Below are positions 1-7,260 of a DNA stretch of 7,746 nucleotides, one piece after another. The DNA is taken from positions 1 to 7,746 of the forward strand of contig JAFDCA010000336.1 of NCBI GenBank assembly GCA_019313025.1, in the 5' to 3' direction. Under the pieces are notes generated by a model, which had not been told where the DNA came from, searched no databases, and saw nothing but the letters and a program-made list of their open reading frames with translations. The DNA comes from Deltaproteobacteria bacterium. Its GTDB lineage: Bacteria > Desulfobacterota > Desulfobacteria > Desulfobacterales > UBA11574. The translations under genes and the position numbers were made by a program. Positions within the stretch are counted from its first letter, which is position 1. Every line of letters begins with the position of its first letter.

Positions 1-1
1 A

Positions 2-217
2 GGAAAGAAAAGCCTATTTTTGGTCTTTACTCAGGGCAACCCGGACAAAAACACCTTCCAACTTTACTTTGAATATCTTGAGAATCTGTTTTCATTTTTA
101 CACTACGATGTGAAGGGCACCATTGTGGCCACTGGAACAAGAGACAAAAACGATATTCTACAACAAACAGACATCCTCGAAAAAGCAAGAAAAATTGGTG
201 ACAAACTGGTTATATAG
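2..217 (+). CDS. Flavodoxin-fold NAD(P)H-dependent reductase family protein, C-terminal fragment
   Basis: The frame is open from the first bases of the window to a TAG stop, so the N-terminal part lies outside and only about 71 residues are visible. The visible part reads KSLFLVFTQGNPD, then FEYLENLFSFLHYDVKGTIVATGTRDKNDI, then a helix ending KARKIGDKLVI. A beta strand followed by TQGNPD, a helix, a hydrophobic strand ending in a small-residue turn (ATGTRDKNDI), and a closing helix is the pattern I know from the C-terminal half of NADPH-dependent FMN reductase/flavodoxin-like proteins. These bind FMN and often carry out reduction in anaerobes. The FMN phosphate loop is outside the window, so the cofactor and substrate cannot be checked. 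The TTG at position 20 is an internal codon, not a start. The gene converges on aapP with a 21-bp gap and no clear terminator between them. Confidence 0.7.
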   Translation, partial: GKKSLFLVFTQGNPDKNTFQLYFEYLENLFSFLHYDVKGTIVATGTRDKNDILQQTDILEKARKIGDKLVI

Positions 218-238
218 CCTTTTTCATATGATCAGCTT

Positions 239-1015
239 CTAATGTAAAATTTGGCTCAGAAATAGCTTGGTCCGGTCATGTTGGGGGTTTTCGAAAAACT
301 CCCGGGGGGTGTTCCCCTCGACAATTTGACCGAAATCCATGAAAAGGACCCGGTGGGCCACGCTCTTGGCAAATCCCATTTCATGAGAAACCACGATCAT
401 GGTCATCCCTTCCTGGGCCAGTTCGATCATAACGTCCAAGACCTCTTTGATCATTTCCGGATCGAGGGCGGAGGTGGGTTCATCAAAAAGCATGACTTTC
501 GGGTTCATGCACAGACTCCTGGCAATAGCGACCCGCTGTTGCTGGCCGCCGGACAGCTGCCCGGGATATTTTTTGGCCTGTTCGGCAATGTGCACCTTTT
601 CCAGGTAATACATGGCGGTTTCTTCAGCTTCTTTCTTTGGGGTTTTCCTCACCCAGATGGGACCTAACGTCAGATTCTCGAGGATGCTCAAATGAGGAAA
701 GAGATTGAAATGCTGAAACACCATGCCGACTTCCGCACGAATCTTTTCGATATTCTTGATGTTGTTGGTCAGTTCGATACCGTCCACAATGATGCGGCCC
801 CGTTGATGTTCTTCCAGCCGGTTAATGCAGCGGATGAGTGTCGATTTCCCTGACCCTGAAGGGCCGCAAATAACGATGCGCTCCTGTTTGTGGACGGTGA
901 GGTTGATTCCTTGAAGTACATGGAAATCGCCGAACCATTTGTGCATGTCGATGATCTCTATGATGGCTTCATCAGACAGTTTTTGTTCCGTGGTAACTGA
1001 GGATTCTTTGTCCAT
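239..1015 (-). CDS. aapP: General L-amino-acid ABC transporter, ATP-binding protein (AapP/GlnQ-type)
   Basis: This is the cytoplasmic ATPase that powers the importer made by the three genes upstream of it. All ABC motifs are intact in 258 residues: Walker [10 protein letters not shown] (51-59), Q-loop Q101 in [10 protein letters not shown], signature LSGGQ (154-158), Walker B VMLFDE (174-179), D-loop SALD (182-185) and switch histidine H211 in VVSHE. The length and the QHFNLFPH / TSALDPE sequences are typical of the polar amino-acid transport subfamily. The ATG start lies 8 bp after the aapM stop. An AGGAGA ribosome site (complement of 1028-1033) lies 12 nt upstream, inside the end of aapM, which suggests translational coupling. 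This is the last gene of the operon. Its role as the Aap ATPase rests mainly on its position next to aapQ and aapM; sequence alone would only give a polar amino-acid ABC ATPase. Confidence 0.95.
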   Translation of the reverse strand: MDKESSVTTEQKLSDEAIIEIIDMHKWFGDFHVLQGINLTVHKQERIVICGPSGSGKSTLIRCINRLEEHQRGRIIVDGIELTNNIKNIEKIRAEVGMVFQHFNLFPHLSILENLTLGPIWVRKTPKKEAEETAMYYLEKVHIAEQAKKYPGQLSGGQQQRVAIARSLCMNPKVMLFDEPTSALDPEMIKEVLDVMIELAQEGMTMIVVSHEMGFAKSVAHRVLFMDFGQIVEGNTPREFFENPQHDRTKLFLSQILH

Positions 1016-1023
1016 AAAAACGC

Positions 1024-2118
1024 TTAATCTCCTCTTGACAATTCCTTTTCCAACTTTCTACTGTAGTTCGACATGGAAAAACAACCCAAAAAGTAAAGAA
1101 TGGCCACAAAAACATAGGCTTCTCTGCTAAACCCCATCCACTCCGGATTGGAAAGGACCGTTTGTGTGGTTTTAAGCAAATCGTAAAGGGCGATAATCAC
1201 CACAAGGGATGTGTCTTTAAAGGCAGATATAAGCTGGCTGACCGTGGGCGGAATAACGATTTTCAACGCCTGGGGAAGGATGACCAATCGCATGGTCTGG
1301 TAATAATTCAGCCCAATAGACTCGGCAGCCTCGTACTGCCCTCTGGACATCCCCTGAAGCCCACCACGAACCACCTCTGCAATATAGGCGGCCGTAAACA
1401 AAATGATGGCCATCTGGGCCCGGAGAATCTTGTTGATGGTGACCCCTTCAGGCAGAAGCAACGGGAAAATAATTGATGACATAAACAGGAGGCTGATTAA
1501 AGGAACCCCCCTGATCAATTCAATATACACGATACAGAGTGTTTTTATGGCGCGCATTTTAGACTGACGACCCAGCGCCAGAACAACCCCAAGTGGATAG
1601 GCCGCCGTGAGTCCGAAAACAGACAGCAACAGCGTTAGCGGCACCCCTCCCCACTGGGTGCTCTCCACCGGGTCAAGTCCAAAAAGGCCTCCTCTCAAAA
1701 GCAAGCCCATGATAAAAAGACCCGCGATCCAGGCATATGCCAGAGGTTTTTTCCAGTGCTTACGATTTTGACTGAAATAGAGCAAAACAAAGAGAATGAT
1801 CATGGCCAAAAGGGGCCGCCACTGAAGATCGTAAGGATAGAAACCGAACAGAATAAACCGTAAATTTGATGAAATAATCGACCAACAGGCACCTCCGGCA
1901 TCGCGACACACTTGTCCCGTGGTATTCCAAACACTGTCCATGAAGGCCCATAGAAAAAAAGGCGGAACAGTTTTCCACAGAAATAAAAGCGTTACCACCG
2001 TCAAGACGGAATTGAACCATCCGTTAAATAGATTGGCCTTTATCCAACCGATAACGCCCACACTGACAACCGGCGGCTTGATCCCCTCTTTTTGGGACGT
2101 ATGTGCAATATCTGTCAT
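1024..2118 (-). CDS. aapM: General L-amino-acid ABC transporter, permease AapM
   Basis: This is one of the two inner-membrane permeases of the importer. The 364-residue protein is long for a His/Glu/Gln-type permease. It has the AapM hallmark between the first and second membrane segments: a soluble stretch with C71RDAGGAC78, then [12 protein letters not shown] (about 91-102). Hydrophobic segments are seen around 35-58, 103-116, 128-147, 159-183, 197-222, 235-250, 300-314 and 335-349. The EAA loop that contacts the ATPase is present: [14 protein letters not shown], then EAAESIGL (263-270), followed by [11 protein letters not shown] (281-291). The ATG follows the aapQ stop by 8 bp and has only a weak purine-rich site (GAGCGATAG) upstream. 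The protein probably pairs with AapQ as a heterodimer, as known for the Rhizobium Aap and Rhodobacter Bzt systems. Confidence 0.93.
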   Translation of the reverse strand: MTDIAHTSQKEGIKPPVVSVGVIGWIKANLFNGWFNSVLTVVTLLFLWKTVPPFFLWAFMDSVWNTTGQVCRDAGGACWSIISSNLRFILFGFYPYDLQWRPLLAMIILFVLLYFSQNRKHWKKPLAYAWIAGLFIMGLLLRGGLFGLDPVESTQWGGVPLTLLLSVFGLTAAYPLGVVLALGRQSKMRAIKTLCIVYIELIRGVPLISLLFMSSIIFPLLLPEGVTINKILRAQMAIILFTAAYIAEVVRGGLQGMSRGQYEAAESIGLNYYQTMRLVILPQALKIVIPPTVSQLISAFKDTSLVVIIALYDLLKTTQTVLSNPEWMGFSREAYVFVAILYFLGCFSMSNYSRKLEKELSRGD

Positions 2119-2126
2119 GGATTTGT

Positions 2127-3299
2127 CTATCGCTCAACCAAAGCGGCTTTTTTGTTATACCAGTTCATAAACGCCGACGTCAGCAGGCTGAAAAAAAGAT
2201 ACACCAGCATGATCAGCGCCACGCCTTCAATGGCCTGACCGGTCTGGTTGATGGTGGTGTTGGCCACGGATACAAAATCAGGAAACCCGATGGCCACTGC
2301 CAGGGAACTATTTTTGGTTAGGTTCAGCATCTGGCTGGTTAGCGGCGGAATGATCACCCGAAGGGCCTGGGGTAAAATCACGAGGTTAAGCACCATTGGG
2401 GGCCTAAGACCCAGGGACATGGCAGCCTCTGTCTGGCCCTTACTGACCGACTGAATCCCTGCCCGTACGACTTCTGCAACAAATGCGGCCGTATAGAGTA
2501 CCAGACCCAGCAATAGGGCAATGAACTCAGGAGAAATGGTCAGACCGCCGATAAAATTAAACCCCACAAGCTTCGGCATATTCAATTCTGTGGGAGCACC
2601 CCCCATCCACCAGGTTAACAATGGAAATCCTAACAAAAGCCCTATGGAAACCCGAAATACCGGAAAAAGCTTTCCGGTTCGTTCCTGACGTTTTTTTGCC
2701 CACCGGCGCACCAGATATACGACAATACAGCCGGCCAGAAAGGCGAAGGCCATATAGATATGTGCAGGATGGGCCTTGGGGATGGTAAACGCAACCCCAC
2801 GATTACATAAAAACACGCCGGTTATGGGGTTGAGGGCCTGTCTGGGGGATGGAAGGGTTTCATAGAAAATAGCATACCAGAAAAACAGTTGCAACAGCAC
2901 CGGGATGTTCTGCATCACTTCAATATAGATGGCTGCCAGTCTTGATACCAACCAGTTTGTGGAAAGCCGCGCCACACCGACAACTGTGCCCAGTATCACG
3001 GTAATAACAATACCGATAAAAGACACATACAATGTATTTAAAGCCCCGACGATCAGGGCACGACCGTAAGAACTGGCTGCTGAATAGTCGATCAGGGATT
3101 CACCGATTTCAAAGGACGATTCTTGGTGGATAAAACCGAATCCTGTGGCAATGGATTGTCTTTCAAGGTTATGAAGTGTGTTGGAAACAAGATAATATCC
3201 CAGTAACCCCACCATGCAAAGCGTTATGAATTGGAAAAAGATCGCTCTCTTTTTGGGGTCGAGCCAGAATGGAACTTTTTCAGCTACGTTATTCTTCAC
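2127..3299 (-). CDS. aapQ: General L-amino-acid ABC transporter, permease AapQ
   Basis: This is the second inner-membrane permease of the importer, 390 residues and close to the usual AapQ length. A first membrane segment (about 18-38) is followed by a periplasmic stretch and a core permease domain beginning SYGRALIVGALNTLYVSF (78-94). An extra loop and membrane segment sit in the middle (about 160-232), as expected for AapQ/BztB. The EAA loop EVVRAGIQSVSKGQ then EAAMSLGL (291-298), followed by LPQALRVIIPP (309-319), marks the ATPase contact. The start is taken as GTG: an in-frame TAG lies four codons upstream and no ATG occurs before the first membrane segment. No Shine-Dalgarno sequence is obvious; the bases just upstream are AGAAAAAATT. 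It is separated from aapJ by 128 bp that include a terminator-like hairpin. Confidence 0.93.
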   Translation of the reverse strand: MKNNVAEKVPFWLDPKKRAIFFQFITLCMVGLLGYYLVSNTLHNLERQSIATGFGFIHQESSFEIGESLIDYSAASSYGRALIVGALNTLYVSFIGIVITVILGTVVGVARLSTNWLVSRLAAIYIEVMQNIPVLLQLFFWYAIFYETLPSPRQALNPITGVFLCNRGVAFTIPKAHPAHIYMAFAFLAGCIVVYLVRRWAKKRQERTGKLFPVFRVSIGLLLGFPLLTWWMGGAPTELNMPKLVGFNFIGGLTISPEFIALLLGLVLYTAAFVAEVVRAGIQSVSKGQTEAAMSLGLRPPMVLNLVILPQALRVIIPPLTSQMLNLTKNSSLAVAIGFPDFVSVANTTINQTGQAIEGVALIMLVYLFFSLLTSAFMNWYNKKAALVER

Positions 3300-3388
3300 A
3301 ATTTTTTCTATATGACGGGATCAATTGTTTTCCATTTGAAATCGAAACAGCCCGATGAATCATCAACAAAAGTGTGGTGATGATAAAC

Positions 3389-3419
3389 AAAAAAGGTGCC
3401 CTGAAACGGGCACCTTTTT
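3389..3419 (-). terminator. Intrinsic terminator/attenuator between aapJ and aapQ
   Basis: A perfect 7-bp stem, GGTGCCC (3395-3401) and GGGCACC (3408-3414), encloses the loop TGAAAC. On the minus strand the stem is followed by six U residues (complement of 3389-3394). It starts about 8 nt after the aapJ stop. The + side also has five T (3415-3419), so the element is symmetric. No promoter is evident between it and aapQ, so some transcription must read through. Partial termination after the binding-protein gene is a well-known way to make more of it than of the membrane subunits. Alternatively, the hairpin could protect the 3' end of the aapJ mRNA. Confidence 0.85.
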
Positions 3420-3427
3420 ATCGTCGA

Positions 3428-4447
3428 TTATCTGACGGGAGCGGCGTACATGATGCCGCCGTCGGACCACAGGGCATTCAAGCCGCGTTCTAGACCAAGG
3501 GGGGTATTAACACCGACATTGCGTTCGAAGATTTCGCCGTAATTCCCCACCTGTTTGACCATGTTATAGGCCCATTTTTCATCCAGGCCCAGTGCTTTAC
3601 CCATGCCCGGGGTTATACCCAAAAAGCGCTGGATCTCAGGATCTTTGCTTTTGAGCATCTCATCAACATTTTTGGATGTAATTCCGAATTCCTCGGCCTG
3701 TATCAGAGCCATCACCGCCCAGTTGACAATATCATACCACTGGTCGTCCCCATGGCGGACCACCGGGGCCAAGGGTTCTTTAGAGATAATTTCAGGGAGC
3801 AACACATAGTCTTTTGGATTGGGGGCTACGGATCTGTGAGCCGCCAATTGGGATGCATCGGAGGTCAAAACGTCACAGCGTCCGGCAAAAAATGCTTTGG
3901 ATAGTTCTGCGGTCTGCTCGATGACCACCGGTTTCCATGTCAACCCATTTTTTCGGAAAAAGTCCGCGGCGTTCATTTCCGTGGTGGTTCCCGGAAGAAC
4001 ACATACGGTGGCGCCACCCAGTTCTTTTGCACTTTTTATGCCCAATTTTTTCGGTACCAGAAAACCCTGACCGTCGTAATAGTTGACATGGGTAAAATTC
4101 AGACCGTTGGTGGTCTCACGGGTCAGGGTCTGGGTGGTATTTCTGCATAGGACGTCAATTTCTTTGGACTGAAGGGCAGGAAGGCGCTGCACGGCGGTCA
4201 GCGGAACAAATTTCACCTTGTTTGCGTCACCGAACACCGCGGCCGCAATGGCCTTGGCCGTATCCACATCCAGGCCCTTCCAAACGCCTTTTTCATCCGG
4301 CATGCTGAAACCGAAAACGCCGCCGTTAACCCCGGCCGTGACAAATCCATTTTTTTGGACATCCTGAAGCGTGCCTCCTATGGCCATACCGGCGGTAATC
4401 ATCAGAAACGCCAATACAACTGCGACAGCTGTCTTAAAAGATTTCAT
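3428..4447 (-). CDS. aapJ: General L-amino-acid ABC transporter, periplasmic substrate-binding protein AapJ
   Basis: This is the soluble receptor that captures L-amino acids in the periplasm and delivers them to AapQM. The 339-residue protein starts with a Sec signal peptide: KSFK, a hydrophobic core AVAVVLAFLMITAG, and probable cleavage after residue 22 (GMA). The mature part opens TLQDVQKNGFVTAGVNGG and follows the family 3 binding-protein pattern with the Aap/Bzt features: GFSMPDEKGVWKGLDVD (46-62), DVLCRNTTQTLTRE (98-111), VCVLPGTTTEMN (148-159) and RCDVLTSDASQLAAHR (190-205). C101, C149 and C191 could provide a disulfide. A strong AAAAGGAGG ribosome site (complement of 4456-4464) lies 8 nt before the ATG. 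This is the first gene of the operon. The family usually accepts a broad range of L-amino acids; the actual substrate cannot be read from sequence. Confidence 0.95.
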   Translation of the reverse strand: MKSFKTAVAVVLAFLMITAGMAIGGTLQDVQKNGFVTAGVNGGVFGFSMPDEKGVWKGLDVDTAKAIAAAVFGDANKVKFVPLTAVQRLPALQSKEIDVLCRNTTQTLTRETTNGLNFTHVNYYDGQGFLVPKKLGIKSAKELGGATVCVLPGTTTEMNAADFFRKNGLTWKPVVIEQTAELSKAFFAGRCDVLTSDASQLAAHRSVAPNPKDYVLLPEIISKEPLAPVVRHGDDQWYDIVNWAVMALIQAEEFGITSKNVDEMLKSKDPEIQRFLGITPGMGKALGLDEKWAYNMVKQVGNYGEIFERNVGVNTPLGLERGLNALWSDGGIMYAAPVR

Positions 4448-4531
4448 GCTTCGTACCTCCTTTTCAGTTTACGGTTGATTCCAGAATTTCATAAACATAC
4501 GCTATTCTTTCCCGAACGTTTCCAACTATTT

Positions 4532-4559
4532 TTCATACCACAGATGCTATCTTTTGCAA
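4532..4559 (-). promoter_or_regulatory. Candidate sigma-70-type promoter for the aap operon
   Basis: Reading the minus strand, TTGCAA (complement of 4554-4559) and TATGAA (complement of 4532-4537) are separated by 16 bp and each match four of six consensus bases. The downstream distance to the aapJ ribosome site, about 70 bp, is reasonable. The match is weak in an AT-rich region, so this is only the best candidate seen. No -24/-12 sigma-54 site (GG and GC at the right spacing) was found. Confidence 0.25.
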
Positions 4560-4637
4560 ATACAAAACATAACCAAGAAAAACTCCAACTTGAAAAAAAT
4601 CTCTAATCGCGATAGGATGATTATGCACATATCATAA

Positions 4638-4665
4638 ATGGAATATGGAATGATGGAACGATGAA
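4638..4665. repeat. Degenerate short tandem repeat, unit ATGGAA(T/C)(G)
   Basis: Units begin at 4638, 4645, 4653 and 4661: ATGGAAT, ATGGAATG, ATGGAACG, ATGAATTT. The spacing is 7, 8 and 8 bp. It lies in the middle of the divergent control region. Similar GGAAT/ATTCC-rich runs are, as far as I remember, common between genes in Desulfobacterales; that memory is unchecked. Confidence 0.5.
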
Positions 4666-4714
4666 TTTTGGGTTATATTGAGCGGATACTTTCTGCCCCA
4701 CCATTCATTTATTC

Positions 4715-4766
4715 CCTCCGGATCGTAGGACTTAGGGGTCGGAGGCCAATTGAGGCGAAGCCTCAA
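4715..4766 (+). promoter_or_regulatory. Two hairpins in the leader of the MoxR-type gene
   Basis: The first possible hairpin pairs CCTCCG (4715-4720) with CGGAGG (4740-4745) around a 19-nt loop. The second is a perfect 7-bp stem, TTGAGGC (4750-4756) and GCCTCAA (4760-4766), with the triloop GAA. The second stem ends 7 nt before the AGAGG ribosome site (4774-4778) and 19 nt before the ATG. That position would allow an effect on translation initiation or mRNA stability. There is no U-tract, so it is not a classic terminator, and I do not recognise a known riboswitch. Confidence 0.4.
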
Positions 4767-4785
4767 AGTGACAAGAGGTTAACAA

Positions 4786-5631
4786 ATGGCAAAACAAAAA
4801 AATAATGCATTTTCAGGGGCCAGCCGATATGTTCTGGATAACGAACTGGCCAGCATCGTAAATGTCTCCATGGCCCTTGAGATGCCGTTATTGCTCAAAG
4901 GAGAACCCGGCACCGGCAAAACCATGCTGGCCCACGCCATTGCGGAAAGTCTGAGCATGCCCCTTATTGTTCTCAATGTGAAATCGAGCATGAAACTTGT
5001 GGACGCCCTTTACCAGTATGATACGCTGACACGTTTGAATGACAGCCGTTTCGGCGACTCAAAGCGGGACGTCAGCAACATCGAAGATTATATCAAAATG
5101 GGTAAAATCGGCCAGGCCTTTACCTCAAAAGTAAGGAGCGTGCTTTTGATTGATGAAATCGACAAGGCGGATACCGATTTCCAAGACGACATGCTCGATG
5201 TTCTGGATCAGATGGAGTTTGACATCATTGAAATTGACAAAACCATCACAGCAAAATTCCGTCCGGTCATCGTTATCACTTCCAACGCCAAAAAGGATTT
5301 GTCGGATCCGTTTCTGGGCAGATGCAACTTTCATCACATCGCTTTTCCGGATCCGGAGATGATGAGAAAGATCATTCAGGTTCACTTCCCGGATATCAAT
5401 TCGAATCTCATGGAAAGTGCAGTGGCCACGTTTTACGAACTGCGCAAAATCGATGCTATCGAAAAGAAGCCGGCCACCAGAGAGCTGATCAACTGGATCA
5501 GGGCGCTTAAAACCGATTCTGACTTTAACCCTGATCGACTGGCCAATAAAGATATTCCCTTTCTGGGTGTGTTGTTTAAAAAAAGTCAGGATTACAATAA
5601 AGCCGTGGGTTTTACGAATCGACACGGTTAG
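4786..5631 (+). CDS. MoxR-family AAA+ ATPase, partner of a VWA protein
   Basis: This is a cytoplasmic AAA+ ATPase of 281 residues, a normal length for the MoxR/CoxD-like group. Visible motifs are Walker A GEPGTGKT (39-46), Walker B VLLIDEID (119-126), sensor 1 TSN (165-167), a probable arginine finger R179 in FLGRCN, and a probable sensor 2 R232 in KKPATREL. MoxR ATPases usually form hexamers and work with VWA-domain proteins to mature, activate or load metal into a client complex; the CoxE-like gene downstream fits this. The ATG is fixed by an in-frame TAA two codons upstream and by AGAGG (4774-4778) at 7-nt spacing. The client enzyme is not visible. It could equally be a general-purpose ATPase of this family, so no gene symbol is given. 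Confidence 0.9.
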   Translation: MAKQKNNAFSGASRYVLDNELASIVNVSMALEMPLLLKGEPGTGKTMLAHAIAESLSMPLIVLNVKSSMKLVDALYQYDTLTRLNDSRFGDSKRDVSNIEDYIKMGKIGQAFTSKVRSVLLIDEIDKADTDFQDDMLDVLDQMEFDIIEIDKTITAKFRPVIVITSNAKKDLSDPFLGRCNFHHIAFPDPEMMRKIIQVHFPDINSNLMESAVATFYELRKIDAIEKKPATRELINWIRALKTDSDFNPDRLANKDIPFLGVLFKKSQDYNKAVGFTNRHG

Positions 5632-5907
5632 TTATAACAAAACCCTAAACTTAGTACATGTATTCATAAATACGATTACCTATCATTCTCTTGGTTTTTT
5701 CATACAATGGTTGCAAAAGTTAAAAGTAACTAAAGTTAAGGTTTTCTATCAATTTTAATCATAATTGATTGCGCTGAAAGCGTGTTCCTCAACTTTGGCT
5801 CACTTGAGCCACTTCAAACTTCAAACTTTTGGACTTCAGCTTATAGGGGCAAGCTCCCAGATAAAAACAGGTCAGTGTAATTATGAACTAAAGCACTTAG
5901 GTAAAAT
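5632..5907. other. Repeat-rich intergenic gap between the MoxR-type and VWA genes
   Basis: This gap is 276 bp, AT-rich and has no coding frame of interest. It contains AAGTTAAAAGT (5717-5727), shared with 7189-7199. It also holds the 16-bp imperfect palindrome TGGCTCACTTGAGCCA (5796-5811) and a short tandem ACTTCAAACTTCAAACTT (5811-5828). A lone -10-like TACAAT (5703-5708) lacks a good -35 partner. No U-tract terminator was seen, so the two flanking genes may still be co-transcribed. Confidence 0.6.
5791..5828. repeat. Dispersed intergenic repeat copy (AACTTTrGCkCACTT...CACTTCAAACT)
   Basis: AACTTTGGCTCACTTGAGCC matches the copy at 7308-7327 at 15 of 20 positions. It is followed at once by CACTTCAAACTTCAAACT, which repeats the CACTTCAAACT end of that copy. 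It includes the palindrome TGGCTCA-CT-TGAGCCA. Confidence 0.5.
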
Positions 5908-7098
5908 ATGTTTATCGACTTCTTCTATCAGTTAAAAACCGCCGGAATACCAGTGAGCCCAACCTCGTTTTTAACGCTTCAAAAAGCACTGGATATGGGG
6001 CTGATCAACTCCATCGATGCTTTCTATACCTCAGCCCGGGCAATCTTGGTAAAAAGTGAGCGGTACTTTGATGTCTATGACCAGGTATTTGCTTACCGTT
6101 TTCAGGATGCTGAGATGCCCGAACTTGAACCCCTTTTGCTCGACGAAGTCACCAAAGCCCTGCTGGAGGGATGGCTGGAAGATCCTGCATCCCTTGCAGC
6201 CGCGCTCGAAATGGATGTGGCGGATATCATCGATCTGACGCCGGAAGAGCTGATTGAATATTTCAGGAAACGGCTTGAAGATCAAAAAGGGCGCCACCAG
6301 TGGGGAAGAACATGGATTGGAACCGGCGGGACTTCACCGGTGGGCCATTCCGGATACCATCCGGAAGGTATGCGTGTTGGCGGTGTATCCCGCAATAAGT
6401 CTGCCGTCAAAGTCGCCATGGACAGAAGATACAAAGACTATTCCCGCCGCGGTCTTTTGACACAGGATATGATAGGCGAAGCGCTCAAAAGGCTCCGTAA
6501 CTTGGTGCCGGTGGGTCCGAAAGATAAGGTCGATATTGATGAAACCATATATCAGACCATGAAAAACGGGGGCGAAATCGAAATCATCTTTTCCAGGCGC
6601 TTAAAAGACCGCATCAAAGTCATACTGGCCATCGACAACGGCGGATGGTCCATGGATCAATATATACCGGTTGTTCAGACCCTCTTTGACTATGCAAGAG
6701 ATCAGTTTAAGGATCTTAAAACATACTTTTTTCACAACACGGTCTATGATTTTCTCTGGGAGGATCCGGCCAGAATCAAACAACCTTTTAAAGTTGAAGA
6801 TTTTATCTCCTTCGATCCACAGACCCGTCTCATCATGGTGGGGGATGCCAGCATGGCGCCCTATGAACTGATGGCTGCAGACGGCTCCATCCATGTTGAG
6901 GAAAGAAGTGGAAAACCGAGCATTGAGCAGCTAAAGTTTTTAGCCCAAACGTTTGCCCATTGTGTGTGGATGAATCCTGTTTCTTCACAGGAATGGGTCC
7001 GGACATCGACCATTAACACCATTCAACAGATTTTTCCCATGTTTGAACTGACCCTGGATGGTCTGGAGGGAGCCGTCAATCATTTGATGTCCAAGTAA
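5908..7098 (+). CDS. CoxE-like VWA-domain protein, partner of the MoxR-type ATPase
   Basis: This 396-residue cytoplasmic protein (no signal peptide or membrane segment seen) belongs to the VWA/CoxE-like group found next to MoxR ATPases. The N-terminal domain opens FIDFFYQLKTAGIPVSPTSF and continues with LINSIDAFYTSARAILVKSE (32-51), the usual CoxE-like entry. A Gly-rich conserved linker follows, with IGTGGTSPVGHSGYHPEGMR (137-156). The VWA domain starts near KDRIKVILAID. Its metal-site motif is D243NGGWSM249 rather than DxSxS, followed by FFHNTVYDFLWED (274-286) and VGDASM (311-316), which supplies a second acidic residue. Such proteins probably recruit or remodel a client together with the ATPase. 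The ATG is fixed by an in-frame TAA two codons upstream; the ribosome site is weak (TAGGT). The client is not identifiable from this window. Confidence 0.88.
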   Translation: MFIDFFYQLKTAGIPVSPTSFLTLQKALDMGLINSIDAFYTSARAILVKSERYFDVYDQVFAYRFQDAEMPELEPLLLDEVTKALLEGWLEDPASLAAALEMDVADIIDLTPEELIEYFRKRLEDQKGRHQWGRTWIGTGGTSPVGHSGYHPEGMRVGGVSRNKSAVKVAMDRRYKDYSRRGLLTQDMIGEALKRLRNLVPVGPKDKVDIDETIYQTMKNGGEIEIIFSRRLKDRIKVILAIDNGGWSMDQYIPVVQTLFDYARDQFKDLKTYFFHNTVYDFLWEDPARIKQPFKVEDFISFDPQTRLIMVGDASMAPYELMAADGSIHVEERSGKPSIEQLKFLAQTFAHCVWMNPVSSQEWVRTSTINTIQQIFPMFELTLDGLEGAVNHLMSK

Positions 7099-7208
7099 AA
7101 ATCCCGATCCATCGAAGATCCCGTCATAAGGGGGAGGACCCGGCATTGATATAATCCCTGAAAAGGACTATTTTACTTAAAACCGTACAAGTTAAAAGTG
7201 CCTTGTAT

Positions 7209-7228
7209 GTTTGAAGTGATCTAAAGTG
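7209..7228 (-). repeat. Intergenic repeat copy, inverted orientation
   Basis: GTTTGAAGTGATCTAAAGTG reads CACTTTAGATCACTTCAAAC on the minus strand. This matches AACTTTAGCGCACTTCAAAC at 7308-7327 at 17 of 20 positions, forming an inverted pair around a 79-bp interior. It is preceded by a small inverted repeat TACAAG/CTTGTA (7186-7191, 7202-7207). Confidence 0.55.
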
Positions 7229-7260
7229 CCTATTTATCCCGTATTAAACGCGGAAGTTGA

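Larger units (their letters stand above)
4448..4785. other. Divergent intergenic control region between aapJ and the MoxR-type gene
   Basis: This 338-bp stretch separates two divergently transcribed genes and must hold both promoters. The aapJ side has a strong ribosome site and a weak promoter candidate. The centre (4638-4665) is a degenerate tandem repeat of ATGGAA. The right side holds two small hairpins in the leader of the MoxR-type gene. No coding frame here is convincing. The longest + frame, which begins inside aapJ and ends at 4606, shows no family resemblance and no ribosome site. Confidence 0.75.

Noticed and set aside
278..667. 129-codon + frame opposite aapP
   Set aside because: It lies antisense to a fully conserved ABC ATPase and has the composition of a reverse shadow, with no ribosome site or domain.
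1162..1476. 104-codon + frame opposite aapM
   Set aside because: It is a shadow of the conserved EAA-loop region of aapM.
4355..4606. 83-codon + frame spanning the aapJ start and control region
   Set aside because: It overlaps the aapJ signal peptide and ribosome site, and its product is rich in Phe/Leu/Lys without a recognisable pattern.
4448..4785. Sigma-54 (-24/-12) promoter for the amino-acid transporter
   Set aside because: I looked for GG and GC at 10-bp spacing on the minus strand and found none convincing.
5125..5625. 166-codon minus frame opposite the MoxR-type gene
   Set aside because: It is fully antisense to an intact AAA+ gene whose motifs explain the sequence; no independent support.
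7099..7160. Intrinsic terminator right after the VWA gene
   Set aside because: GATC-rich partial pairings exist, but none forms a stable stem followed by a T-tract.
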